Shown here piece by piece: positions 23,085 to 32,835 of a stretch of 64,000 nucleotides of DNA. Below the pieces are notes generated by a model, which made no database searches, was not told the DNA's origin, and worked only from the letters and a program-made list of their open reading frames with translations. A program made the position numbers and the translations under genes. This DNA comes from Prostheceraeus crozeri (taxonomy: Eukaryota > Platyhelminthes > Polycladida > Euryleptidae). The stretch lies in assembly GCA_907163375.1 (NCBI GenBank), contig CAJQUW010000455.1:1-64000 (forward strand), in the 5' to 3' direction. How positions within the stretch are numbered: position 1 is the first letter of the stretch; each line of letters opens with the position of its first letter.

Positions 23085-23225
23085 AGCATTCCGGAAGAGA
23101 GGAGAGGTTCGGAACATACTTCTTTTGAGTATAGGAACAAAAAGTCCGACACATTCCGGAGGTTCTACAGAGGTTAAAAACACTCATAAGAGTGTAAGAA
23201 TGCGAGTCCGGAATTAAAAAATAAT
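23085..23225 (+). other. GC-enriched structured intergenic segment of the Polinton
   Basis: In otherwise very AT-rich DNA this 140-bp patch has three CATTCCGGA/GTCCGGAAT-type motifs, a CACTC-ATAA-GAGTG hairpin (near 23180) and purine-rich links. The first and last CCGGA motifs are complementary, so the whole could close into one structure. It lies in the leader of the anchored ATPase gene. A regulatory RNA or replication site are both possible. Confidence 0.4.
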
Positions 23226-23256
23226 AATTCCTAAATTTTTATTTTAAAAATATTAA

Positions 23257-24798
23257 ATGAATAAAAACGAAAATTTGGAAGATTTATATTCACCGGTTAT
23301 AATTAAAAGTAATAAAAGTAATAAAAGTAATCTAAGTCGTCATAAATCTCTTAATGCAATAAACGAAATAATAAATAATTATATGAATAACACTGAGTTT
23401 CAAGATACACTAACCCCTCAAGATCCGAATCTCAAAGATATTAATAATATTGTAGAAAATCCTATATATAATACTAAATATAATAATAATATAGATAAAA
23501 ATATATATAATAATATAGATAAAAATATATATAATAATATAGATAAAAAATATTTAGAGACACTACCCCCTAATTCATCTCTTAATAAAAAAATACCACA
23601 ATCAGATCTTACACGTCTTTGGAATTTTTTAAAATTTCATTGTATAAAAATATTGTTAGCATGTATTTTAATATTTTTTATTTATCATCTTGTTATATGT
23701 ATTGGAAATCAATGGGGTTACTTTCTAACAGAGGAACAAAAGAGAATAAATTTTTATAAACAAGAAATAAAAACTTTTAAAGGATGGAAGACTGAGGAGG
23801 ATAAGATTAAGGATAAAACTAATAATAAAAATATTAAACAAGGTAAAATGTATCAAGAAAATTTACATTTCATTGTTTACGGTAAAACTGGAAGTGGTAA
23901 GACTACGTTTATTAAAAAATATATAAACCAATATTATAACGACGAAACAAAAGTACATATTTTTTGTATGCATACTTCTGAATGGCCAACTTTTACTAAC
24001 GTCTATAATGATAAACAATTAGATGAGTTACAAGATATGGAAAGTTTTGCTGGTACACCTGAAAATAAATCTTTATTAATTTTAGATGATGTTGCAAGTT
24101 TATCAAAACAAAAAAATATGTCAGAAATATTTACAAAAGGAAGACATCAAAATATTCAAATAGTTGTATTAGCTCATAAAGCTTGTGATGTAGATAATAA
24201 GATTAGAGAAAACATTCAAACATTTTTTACAACTACACAAAATAATGCAGCATTCTTTAATGATATTAATAAAAATTATAAAATGAATATGCCTTTATCA
24301 TATTATACACATCATAAATATGGAATAATACGTGTTGACACCATAAGTGAACATATGCAAGTATATGATAAAGACTTGAATATATTAGTAGATACCGAAC
24401 ATGAAATCTATAATAACTCTCAAGATTTTGATATTAGAATATATGCAAATACAAAACATTTATCAAATCAAGTTATAGAACAAATAATTATCTTTCTAGA
24501 GTCTGAAGCAAAAGTACCACTAAAAATTATTCCTGATACATTTTATTTTTATTTTGATCATTATATAAATGCAAAATTTGGTATACCAATACCTAACAGA
24601 TTACAAGATAATGAAACATTAAACTATTTAAAAATTGCAATAAATGATGTTAGAAACGGTTTAAGAAAAGCAACACCAATAATATCTGATGTTAAATCTA
24701 CATTTTCTGATGCCAAATCTACATTTGATGAAGCCAAAAAAACATATAATGATATAAAACCATTAATAAATGGTGTAAGTGAAATACTTAATAATTAA
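23257..24798 (+). CDS. second Polinton P-loop ATPase (A32/FtsK-HerA-like) with N-terminal membrane segment
   Basis: 513 aa. An Asn/Lys-rich N-terminus of about 120 residues leads to a single hydrophobic segment CIKILLACILIFFIYHLVIC (residues about 128-150). The P-loop is YGKTGSGKTTFIKKY (about 208-222), Walker B is SLLILDDVAS, and GRHQNIQIVVLAH follows, the sensor-like block of packaging ATPases. The C-terminus has weak repeats (SDVKSTFSDAKSTFDEAKK). The same fold is encoded again at 31761-32549, which is the usual Polinton ATPase. A membrane-anchored partner for genome packaging or injection is an inference. Confidence 0.7.
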   Translation: MNKNENLEDLYSPVIIKSNKSNKSNLSRHKSLNAINEIINNYMNNTEFQDTLTPQDPNLKDINNIVENPIYNTKYNNNIDKNIYNNIDKNIYNNIDKKYLETLPPNSSLNKKIPQSDLTRLWNFLKFHCIKILLACILIFFIYHLVICIGNQWGYFLTEEQKRINFYKQEIKTFKGWKTEEDKIKDKTNNKNIKQGKMYQENLHFIVYGKTGSGKTTFIKKYINQYYNDETKVHIFCMHTSEWPTFTNVYNDKQLDELQDMESFAGTPENKSLLILDDVASLSKQKNMSEIFTKGRHQNIQIVVLAHKACDVDNKIRENIQTFFTTTQNNAAFFNDINKNYKMNMPLSYYTHHKYGIIRVDTISEHMQVYDKDLNILVDTEHEIYNNSQDFDIRIYANTKHLSNQVIEQIIIFLESEAKVPLKIIPDTFYFYFDHYINAKFGIPIPNRLQDNETLNYLKIAINDVRNGLRKATPIISDVKSTFSDAKSTFDEAKKTYNDIKPLINGVSEILNN

Positions 24799-24875
24799 AC
24801 AAATTATACAATTTGTTTTTAAATTATTAATATTTTTTTAAATTATTAATATATTTTTTAAATTATCAAAATATT

Positions 24876-25181
24876 TTAAATATATGGAGGAATGTTTAAT
24901 TTCTGTAATGTTTTTAAATCATATACTGTTAAGTTATCTTTATTGATTAACCACCATAAATTATTAAAAGCCAAGAATACTCTAAAACTTCTTAAACAGA
25001 GTGGAAAATCATTTGTTTTAGCATATTTAGGTATACCATGTTTTATTTTATAGTCTTTCACAAATTGCATATATTTATGATGATAATAGAATTTAACTTC
25101 TTGTTTAGGTGTGAGTGGATTTGTAGGATGTCTATAATTTTTTAAAACTGGTACATGTTCTATTTTATACTCTTCAAACAT
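24876..25181 (-). CDS. hypothetical 101-aa Polinton protein
   Basis: Begins MFEEYKIEHVPVLKNYRHPT. It has a basic, aromatic-rich composition (KFYYHHKYMQFVKDYKIKHG) and a Trp-Trp motif (FNNLWWLINKDN). No family recognised. It is the only minus-strand gene inside the plus-strand block, divergent from PolB with a 138-bp AT-rich gap that may hold both promoters. Its codon use and AT content match its neighbours, so it may be real. Confidence 0.5.
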   Translation of the reverse strand: MFEEYKIEHVPVLKNYRHPTNPLTPKQEVKFYYHHKYMQFVKDYKIKHGIPKYAKTNDFPLCLRSFRVFLAFNNLWWLINKDNLTVYDLKTLQKLNIPPYI

Positions 25182-25319
25182 TTTTTATTTTTTATGCAAA
25201 AAAAGATATTAAATATAACTTTTTTTATAAATAAATATAATTTTATTTATAATCTTCAAACAGTTTGTTTTGTAATTAAATATAATTTTTTTTAAAATTT
25301 TCTCTAAAAAAATAAAAAA

Positions 25320-28300
25320 ATGGAAAAATTTTATTGCAACTTATGTAAAAAAAAGTTGCAAACAAAAAGAAGTTATCAATCTCATCTACAAAGTAAAATG
25401 CATTTACAAAATGTAGAACGAGTTGATGAAGGAAATATATTAAAATTAAATAGTTATAAAAACTATATAGAAACATTACCTACTGATATAAAAGTTAAAA
25501 AAATATTTTATGATTATTCACATTCGGAATATAAAAAAGTTTTTAATAGTGAAGATGAACATGTGCCAGACGAAAGATATTTATTTAGCGATACTGATGA
25601 ATTTAACGAAATAGATGAATTTGATGAAGCTGAACGAACCGATGAAGCCTTACAAACAGAAGGTTCTAGGGCTTCGCCCGTAACAGATATAAAATATTTA
25701 TTTAATCAGTCTTTTGAATATAATGAAACCGATAAAACTTTTTCTGATATTCTAACCAACTTTTATAATATATTTAAGAAATCTTTCAAATGTTATATGA
25801 ATGTAGAAGTACTTTATACAAAAAATGGACCTGATGGAATTCCTGAAGAAATAATACAAGGACATTTTACAAATTCACAAGAAATTCATAATGTAAATGA
25901 TATACAACCCATATTTGAATCGATGATACTTAAATTAGAAAATTGTATAATTGAAGCCCAGTTACGTGAATCTGGTTGGAGATTTGTTAAAATACTATCT
26001 AAGAAAATAGTAATTGATAAATATAAAAATAATACTGGTGGTAGTTATGTTCCTTTACCTTTCAGTTCACCACAATTAATCAACATAAAAAATGAAGATG
26101 ATTATTGTTTTCTGTGGAGTATTATAGCACATTTACATCCTGCAGAATATCATAAAGAAAGACTAAGTCATTATAATAAAGAAGAATACATAAATGAATT
26201 TGATCTTTCTGATGGCTTAGATGAATTTCCATATGATTATAATAGGTTAAAAAAGTTTCATAAAAAGAATAAAAATTTAATAGAAGTAAATGTTTTTGAA
26301 TTAAATGTGAATTATGTTTCTATTGGTAAAATTATTCCACTTTACTCAGATTCAAAAAAATTTTATTTGAATAATAAAAATTTATGTCAATCAGAAATAG
26401 TATATAATGATAGAGGAAATTACATGCATCATAATATTTTTTACCAAGGAAAAATAATATGTACTGAAAAATTTGAACTTGTTGAAACACTATCACCAAT
26501 AATGATTAATCATAATAATTATAAAGGACGTACTGATGATTATAATTACAAATATTCATCTTTATCTTCAGAATATCAACAAAAATTAGAAAATTTAAAT
26601 AAAAGTTTACAAAAATGTAAAATAGATTATCAACAACAAACAAAAATGTTACTACAAGAATATCACCATAAATATCAAAATAAGATAGAAACAATTCAAA
26701 AATTAAATGAAGAAAATAATAAAGAATTAAATAATGAAGAAAATAAAGAATTAAATGAATGTTTAAAAAAATGTCTACAACAATATAAAGAACAATATGA
26801 TAAAGAATATATTTATCAGCTACAAATATTAAATCAAAATTATCATCAAAATACATTTAATATTACAAAAGAAATTAATGAAACACATGAAATATATAAA
26901 GATGAATTTGTAAAATTAGAACAGTCAAAACAACCAGCACAAGCGAATATATTATATTATCAGGGACATTTTATATTGTGTAAAGATGTTTCTATATTTA
27001 CAAAAACTTCAGATAATAAAAATTTTCCTTGTCTTCAATGTATGACAAGTTTTAGAACTTTAGAAGAAATGAATAGACATTTGGAGAATTGTCAACAAAA
27101 CGAAGCAGTTCAAAATACTTTTCCTAAAGATGATTATTTAGAATATAATAAATGGTATTTTAAAGATAAAGTACCCTTTACTATTTATTGTGATTTTGAA
27201 GCTTATAATGTTAATATGACACAAAATCAAACGGAAAGTTCCAGGGCTTCACCCGATTCTGAAAATTATAATTCTGAAAAAAGTGCACCTGGAAAAAGTG
27301 CATCTGAACAAAGTAAAGAAAAATATTTATTTGAACAAAAACCATTATGTTGGGGAATGTACATTCATTCAAATTATCCTGAATTATTTAAATCAGAATA
27401 TTTACAATACTATGGTGAAGATAGTTCAGAAATGTTTACAAAGAAAGTAGAAGAATTACAAGGACGTTTTTCACAATTGCTTGAAACAAATAAACCAATG
27501 ATACCATTAACGGATGAAGAAAGAAAAGAATTTTATGATGAAATAAATTGTTATTACTGTGGAAAATGTTTTATAAATAAATATAAAACTGGCAGAGGTA
27601 GATATATTGATAAAGTAAAAGATCATGATCATCTAAATGGATTATATAGAGGTGCAGCACATAATTCTTGTAATCTTAATGCTAACAAATTTAAGTATAA
27701 CTTTGTTCCTTTATATTTCTATAATGGTTCTAAATATGATTTCCATCTAGTAATGAAAGATTTATTTTCATCTGAAAAATTACATCAACAAAAAATAAAT
27801 GTACTATGTAAACAAGAAGAAGAATATTTTTCAATGCAATTAGGTTGTATTAGAATTTTAGATGCATTTAGATTTTTTACTCCTTATTCATTAGATGTTA
27901 TGGGAAAAACTTTGAAACCTGAACAATGTAAAATATTAAATAAATATAATTTAAAACCTTTAAAAGGAATATTTCCGTATGAGTATATAGCCTGTGGCTC
28001 ACAGTCGGAGACTGATATAACTGGAGATTTTAATTCTGTGAATAAAATTATGGAAGAAAAACAACTTCCTCCAATAAATAAATTTAAATCAACATTAAAA
28101 CAATCACAATTATCTGAAGAAGATTATGCAGAAGCTGAAAAAAATTGGAGAGAGTTAAATTGTAAAACAATGTATGATTATACAATGAAATATCTACAGA
28201 TAGATGTATTAATACTAGCTGATCTTTTTGAAAACTTTCGTGATATGTGTTTAGAATATTACGGAATAGATCCATGTTATTGTTATTCTACACCAGGTTT

Positions 28301-29801
28301 AACATGGTTAGCAGGATTAAAACATACTGGTGTTAAACTTAAACATTATAAAGAAAATACATATGATAAATTATTATTTTTTGAATCTGGAATTAGAGGT
28401 GGAGTTTCATCCGTTTTAGGTAATAGATATGTTAAATGTTATAATAAGAAAGTAAATCCACAAGAATATGGAATAATGAAACCTTTATCTCCAGAAGAAA
28501 AAGAAAAAATATTAGAAATTTTTCGAACGAAACGAGAAGGAGTAGAACGTGAAAAAGCAATTGATGAATTCATGCGAGAAAACTATTTGTTATATTATGA
28601 TTTTAATAGCTTATATTCTTCTTGCATGATACAAGAATTACCAACAGGTGAGATGACATGGTGTAATAATCTTAATTATCAAAAAACATATGATGGAAAT
28701 CGTAATTCTGGTTATATATATGAAGTTGATTTAGTATATCCTGATTATATAAAAGATGCAACAAAATATTATCCTTTCTGCCCAGAAAACAAAATTCCCA
28801 TTATAAAAGATTTTTCAGATTATCAAAAATCTTTAATTCCTAAGAAATATAGGCCAACAAAAAAACTTATGTTAACACAAAGCAATAAAGGAAAGTATGT
28901 TGTTGAAGGAAGAATGCTAGATTGGTATTTAGATCATGGAATGATTGTCACAAAAATTCACCGGAAACTAGTGTATAAAAAATCTAAATGGTTAAAAGAT
29001 TATATTGAGTTCAATATTGAAAAACGCAAAATATCTAAAAGAAATAAAGATGATTTTGGAAACGTGTTCTTCAAATTAATGAATAATGCATTTTATGGTA
29101 AGACTTTAGAAAATGTGCGTAATAGACAAAATATTGAAATAGTTTATGATAAAGATAGGTTTCAAAATTTAACAAGGAAACCTACATATAAAAGAACTAC
29201 TAGATTTAAAGATGAACTATGTGCTGTACATTTACGTCGAAACAGCGTAAAACATGATAAGTTTAATTTTATAGGTTTCACTATATTAGAATTAGCTAAA
29301 CTATTTATGTATAGATTTATATATGATTATTTAGCACCTGCTTATGGCAAAAACTATAAATTAGACTTTACAGATACCGATTCTGTTTTCTTAGAATTAA
29401 CAATACCGTATAATTCTACACTTGATGAAGAAATTAATAAAATAAAAGATATCATTCATCCTTCTGATTTATGTAAAGTAAAAGATGAATTAGAAGGAAA
29501 TGAAGATTTCATAACAGAAGCTATATTTTTAAAATCTAAATGTTACTGTTATAATACAACTAATAATATTAAAACACATAAAACATTAAAAGGAATTTCA
29601 AAGGCATCAGTGGCTAATCAAATAACATTTCAAGATTATAAAAATGCATTATTTAATAATGAAATAAAAACAGCATGTAATTATAGACTTAATTCAAAAA
29701 AACATAAAATGTATTTAAAAGAAGAACATAAATTAGCATTAGATCCATTTGATGATAAAAGAAAAATTTTACCTGATGGAATAACTACTTTACCTTTTTA
29801 A
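25320..29801 (+). CDS. POLB: Polinton protein-primed DNA polymerase B with N-terminal fusions
   Basis: 1493 aa. An N-terminal C2H2 finger (FYCNLCKKKL...H...H, residues 5-28) comes first. A module with NEDDYCFLWSIIAHLHPAEY and SHYNKEEYINEF (about 255-300) follows; it is regularly found before Polinton polymerases and may be protease-like. Next are a coiled coil (about 400-540), a second finger (CLQCMTSFRTLEEMNRHLEN, about 566), and exonuclease motif I YCDFEAYN (about 622). An endonuclease-VII-like CYYCGKCF...KDHDHLNGLYRGAAHNSCN follows (about 743-785), then Exo II NGSKYDFHLVMKDL and Exo III YLQIDVLILADLFE. Polymerase motifs A (YYDFNSLYSSCM, about 1091), B (KLMNNAFYGKTLEN) and C (FTDTDSVFLEL, about 1350) complete it. 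It replicates the element from its ends by protein priming. Two in-frame SRASP insertions derive from a dispersed hairpin repeat. Confidence 0.92.
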   Translation: MEKFYCNLCKKKLQTKRSYQSHLQSKMHLQNVERVDEGNILKLNSYKNYIETLPTDIKVKKIFYDYSHSEYKKVFNSEDEHVPDERYLFSDTDEFNEIDEFDEAERTDEALQTEGSRASPVTDIKYLFNQSFEYNETDKTFSDILTNFYNIFKKSFKCYMNVEVLYTKNGPDGIPEEIIQGHFTNSQEIHNVNDIQPIFESMILKLENCIIEAQLRESGWRFVKILSKKIVIDKYKNNTGGSYVPLPFSSPQLINIKNEDDYCFLWSIIAHLHPAEYHKERLSHYNKEEYINEFDLSDGLDEFPYDYNRLKKFHKKNKNLIEVNVFELNVNYVSIGKIIPLYSDSKKFYLNNKNLCQSEIVYNDRGNYMHHNIFYQGKIICTEKFELVETLSPIMINHNNYKGRTDDYNYKYSSLSSEYQQKLENLNKSLQKCKIDYQQQTKMLLQEYHHKYQNKIETIQKLNEENNKELNNEENKELNECLKKCLQQYKEQYDKEYIYQLQILNQNYHQNTFNITKEINETHEIYKDEFVKLEQSKQPAQANILYYQGHFILCKDVSIFTKTSDNKNFPCLQCMTSFRTLEEMNRHLENCQQNEAVQNTFPKDDYLEYNKWYFKDKVPFTIYCDFEAYNVNMTQNQTESSRASPDSENYNSEKSAPGKSASEQSKEKYLFEQKPLCWGMYIHSNYPELFKSEYLQYYGEDSSEMFTKKVEELQGRFSQLLETNKPMIPLTDEERKEFYDEINCYYCGKCFINKYKTGRGRYIDKVKDHDHLNGLYRGAAHNSCNLNANKFKYNFVPLYFYNGSKYDFHLVMKDLFSSEKLHQQKINVLCKQEEEYFSMQLGCIRILDAFRFFTPYSLDVMGKTLKPEQCKILNKYNLKPLKGIFPYEYIACGSQSETDITGDFNSVNKIMEEKQLPPINKFKSTLKQSQLSEEDYAEAEKNWRELNCKTMYDYTMKYLQIDVLILADLFENFRDMCLEYYGIDPCYCYSTPGLTWLAGLKHTGVKLKHYKENTYDKLLFFESGIRGGVSSVLGNRYVKCYNKKVNPQEYGIMKPLSPEEKEKILEIFRTKREGVEREKAIDEFMRENYLLYYDFNSLYSSCMIQELPTGEMTWCNNLNYQKTYDGNRNSGYIYEVDLVYPDYIKDATKYYPFCPENKIPIIKDFSDYQKSLIPKKYRPTKKLMLTQSNKGKYVVEGRMLDWYLDHGMIVTKIHRKLVYKKSKWLKDYIEFNIEKRKISKRNKDDFGNVFFKLMNNAFYGKTLENVRNRQNIEIVYDKDRFQNLTRKPTYKRTTRFKDELCAVHLRRNSVKHDKFNFIGFTILELAKLFMYRFIYDYLAPAYGKNYKLDFTDTDSVFLELTIPYNSTLDEEINKIKDIIHPSDLCKVKDELEGNEDFITEAIFLKSKCYCYNTTNNIKTHKTLKGISKASVANQITFQDYKNALFNNEIKTACNYRLNSKKHKMYLKEEHKLALDPFDDKRKILPDGITTLPF

Positions 29802-29909
29802 TTTTCTAATTTCTATTTTCTAAATATAACAATATAACAATATAACAATATAAAAATATAAAATATTATAAAATAAAATAAAATAATAATATAAAATTAT
29901 CATATAAAA

Positions 29910-30728
29910 ATGGATAAAGTTAGAGCTGATAATTTTAAAAGAATAAAACAATTAGACGAATTAATAAAACAAAGAAATATTATGAAAGAAAATCATCTTC
30001 AACATAGAATGACAAAAGCTGGTATTCAATCTGATATGTTTGATAAATTAAAATTAACTGAAGAAGTAAAAACTGATTATGAAAAAACTGTCGAACCATT
30101 TAAAACTCTTGAAAAGGAACTTAATGAAAAACGTGTTGATATAGCGGATCCTGTACTTAAAACACTATTAGATGACTATGGTTTATTAGAGGCAAACATA
30201 GATAAAAAATTACCAAAATCTATGTTATTCGAACATTCTACTTTCTTTTTAGATAAAAAATTATTTGCAAGATTTTATCTTGGTGGTAAAGAAATATTTC
30301 CACAACCTTTACGAGGATTAATTTTTACGCCAGATAAAAAACCTATTAGTTTAGATAGAAATTTTGTTGATCTTTTAAGAGGAGCAGATTTAAAAAATTA
30401 TGCTGTAGAAGATCTCATAAAATATAAAGCTATGTTAGATAGAGTTGGTGTAGTAAAATCTCTAAGACGTTATAAACAATTAGAAAATTTATTATCAACG
30501 GGAGTTAAAGTAGGGAAAGGTTTATCTGAAAAACAGAAAACAGAAACAACTGTATTTTTACCAGATGATCCACAAGAATTACTAAATAGATTAAATATTT
30601 TAATATCTGCAATAAAAGAAGGACATAATTCTAGTTTCAATGAAATTCATGCTATATTGAAAAGACTGTTAGAAAAGAAGATTCTAAATGAAGAGGATTA
30701 TAAAAGTATAACGAACCGAATGATCTAG
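29910..30728 (+). CDS. conserved-looking 272-aa Polinton protein of unknown function
   Basis: An N-terminal charged helix (MDKVRADNFKRIKQLDELIK) is shared with the mini-gene at 20726-20899. A long helical region follows, then a compact block FARFYLGGKEIFPQPLRG and KPISLDRNFVDLLRG. The C-terminus is helical (LLNRLNILISAIKEGHNSSF). Proteins of this size and with a similar FYL-GGK block occur between PolB and the penton gene in Polintons, but I cannot name a function. The stop is followed at once by a copy of the GGACTTCGCCCG hairpin sequence. Confidence 0.6.
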   Translation: MDKVRADNFKRIKQLDELIKQRNIMKENHLQHRMTKAGIQSDMFDKLKLTEEVKTDYEKTVEPFKTLEKELNEKRVDIADPVLKTLLDDYGLLEANIDKKLPKSMLFEHSTFFLDKKLFARFYLGGKEIFPQPLRGLIFTPDKKPISLDRNFVDLLRGADLKNYAVEDLIKYKAMLDRVGVVKSLRRYKQLENLLSTGVKVGKGLSEKQKTETTVFLPDDPQELLNRLNILISAIKEGHNSSFNEIHAILKRLLEKKILNEEDYKSITNRMI

Positions 30729-30807
30729 GACTTCGCCCGTAGCAGAAATATGTTGTTGTTTTTAATTTTTTATAAAAAAAATATTTATTTAATTTTTTAG
30801 TTTAAAA

Positions 30808-31596
30808 ATGTGTTCAGCAGATTTAGACAAAATTAATAATCATTTAGAAAATTTGATAGAGATTTTGGGTTCATCAAAATTTAGTACGACATTAAAAATT
30901 ATAACAACTACTTCATCACACACTTGTAATTTAGAACCCATTCTACATTTGGAACAAAATAAAAATTATCAAATTGCATTGACTAGTTTCTCTACATTTA
31001 ACACTATTCAAAACGTTATCAAAGATGTGAATGATCAATTTAGATATTCTACTGATAAAGGCAAAACATGGAAAATACTAACTTTTCTTCCTGGTTCTTA
31101 CGAAGTTGAAACAATATCAAATGAAATTAAGAGACATTTAGGTATACCATTTAAAGATAAGAAACAATTACATTTTGCAGTTGAACCGGCAGTTAATAAA
31201 TTTTCTCTTACTTTAGACGAAAATCATCAAGTTGATTTTAATCATGATAGATCATTGTCAAAGCTATTAGGATTTAATAAACAAACCTATAGTCAAGGTT
31301 ATCATTTAGGTGAGAAGATTCCAAAAATAACTGAAATAAATTCAATTGTTGTACATTGTGACATTATTGAAGGAGGATATATAAATGGTAAATTATCAAA
31401 TTTAATATTCAGTTTTCCAGCTTTTACTGTACCCATTGGTTATAGATTAAATGTAATTCCACAAACATTAATATATTTTCCTATTACAAGAAAAACTATT
31501 AACAACATTGGCATTAGAATCACTGATGAAAAAGGACAAGAAATAAATTTTGGAGGTGAAGAAATTATGATAGATCTTTTGGTTCGAGAGGTATAA
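30808..31596 (+). CDS. Polinton minor capsid/penton protein (single jelly-roll)
   Basis: 262 aa. NYQIALTSFSTFNTIQNVIK, PGSYEVETISNEIKRHLG, SLSKLLGFNKQTYSQGYHLG and INSIVVHCDIIEGGYINGKL are the characteristic ordered blocks of Polinton minor capsid proteins. The C-terminus INNIGIRITDEKGQEINFGG is also a family signature. The role in relatives is the penton at icosahedral vertices. It sits between the 272-aa gene and the packaging ATPase on the same strand. Confidence 0.8.
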   Translation: MCSADLDKINNHLENLIEILGSSKFSTTLKIITTTSSHTCNLEPILHLEQNKNYQIALTSFSTFNTIQNVIKDVNDQFRYSTDKGKTWKILTFLPGSYEVETISNEIKRHLGIPFKDKKQLHFAVEPAVNKFSLTLDENHQVDFNHDRSLSKLLGFNKQTYSQGYHLGEKIPKITEINSIVVHCDIIEGGYINGKLSNLIFSFPAFTVPIGYRLNVIPQTLIYFPITRKTINNIGIRITDEKGQEINFGGEEIMIDLLVREV

Positions 31597-31678
31597 ACTC
31601 CCACGCGAAGCTAGAGAAGTTTAATTTTTTTTATCATTTTCATTATTAATCTTATTAACCTTATTAATCTAATTAATC

Positions 31679-31747
31679 TTTTTAGAAACAAAAAAATAAA
31701 AATAAACTTAAATTAAAATTTTATTTTTATTTTTTTGTTTCTAAAAA
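31679..31747. other. perfect 28-bp inverted repeat between penton and ATPase genes
   Basis: Arms 31679-31706 and 31720-31747 are exact reverse complements (TTTTTAGAAACAAAAAAATA at the outer left), with a 13-nt loop. The second arm ends just upstream of the ATPase start. It is AT-only apart from the GAAAC/GTTTC edge, so it is a cruciform or mRNA hairpin candidate rather than a bacterial-style terminator. Confidence 0.75.
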
Positions 31748-31760
31748 CACTAATTCAATA

Positions 31761-32549
31761 ATGGATAAATTTATTACTTTAAAAATGAATGAAATGTCTT
31801 TAAATAAAAAAAAACTTAAATTTAATCATCATCCAAATTTATCTAATAAAGTTTTAGCAGTTATTTGCGGAAGATCAGGATGTGGAAAAACATATCTATT
31901 ATTTAAAATTTTAACGTCTCCAAATTTTTTGGATTATAACAATCTTATAATTTATACAACAACGGCAGAACAACCCGTCTATCAATTTTTAAAATATGGA
32001 TTTGAAAATAATCTTACAAAAACAGCAATTGCTTCTCTATTCGAAGAATACGAAAAATCTGAATATGAAGAAGAAATAAATTTGTGGTGTGAAGAAGCAG
32101 CAAAAAATAAACAATTAGTTGAATCCAATAAAAATAAGCATATAAAAATACAATTAATAGATGATAGTGGTAATATGCAAGATCCTAGTAAACTAGATAA
32201 AACAATGAAACATTGTGTAATTTTTGATGATTGTGTTAATGACAGAAATCAGTCAGTTCAAAGAAATTATTTCACAAGAGGTAGACATAATAACTGTAGT
32301 GTATTTTATTTGACACAAAGTATGTATTCATTAGATGGAAGTGTTATTAGAAAGAATGCAAATATATTTATACTATTTGAAATAAATGCAAGAAACTTAA
32401 GTGATTTGTTAAGAGATTTATGTATAAGAGATAAAGATGAATTTAAACAATCGTGTAATAATGCTTGGTCAAAAGATTATGGATTTATCACAATTAATAT
32501 TGATAAAAAAATTCATGAAAGAGTTATCGAACAATTGTTTACCGAGTAA
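31761..32549 (+). CDS. ATP: Polinton genome-packaging ATPase (A32-like)
   Basis: 262 aa. Walker A is VICGRSGCGKTYLLFKIL (about residues 35-52). Walker B is HCVIFDDCVNDRN (about 155-167), followed by YFTRGRHNNCSVFYLTQSMY, the highly conserved block of Polinton and poxvirus A32-type ATPases. Length and motif spacing are normal for the family. It pumps DNA into the capsid in related viruses. It is the last gene of the plus-strand block. Confidence 0.88.
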   Translation: MDKFITLKMNEMSLNKKKLKFNHHPNLSNKVLAVICGRSGCGKTYLLFKILTSPNFLDYNNLIIYTTTAEQPVYQFLKYGFENNLTKTAIASLFEEYEKSEYEEEINLWCEEAAKNKQLVESNKNKHIKIQLIDDSGNMQDPSKLDKTMKHCVIFDDCVNDRNQSVQRNYFTRGRHNNCSVFYLTQSMYSLDGSVIRKNANIFILFEINARNLSDLLRDLCIRDKDEFKQSCNNAWSKDYGFITINIDKKIHERVIEQLFTE

Positions 32550-32600
32550 TAAAAATATACAAATATAATGTTTTAATATTTTATTTTTTTATTATCAGCT

Positions 32601-32835
32601 TTAATTTTGTCTATTTTTTTTAAATATAATATTTGAATTTTGTGGTAACATTGGTATACAGCAAAAACATTTTACTGAACAAATTATTTTTTTATTGCTT
32701 TGTTGTTTGTAATCTTTTCGTTTAAAGTTTTCACGTTTAAAGTTTTCACGTTTAAAATTTTCTCGTTTAAAATTTTCTCGTATTAAGTTTTGTTTAATAA
32801 AGTTTTGTCTAATAAAGTTTTTAGCTCTTCTAAAA
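32601..32835 (-). other. possible RENFK-repeat reading frame with Cys cluster
   Basis: On the minus strand one frame reads repeated RENFKRENFK units, encoded by an 18-bp tandem DNA repeat at 32715-32785. It continues to CSVKCFCCIPMLPQ and stops at 32601. It overlaps the 3' end of the membrane-protein gene and has no clear start of its own. It may be a real C-terminus or only repeat expansion. Confidence 0.3.
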
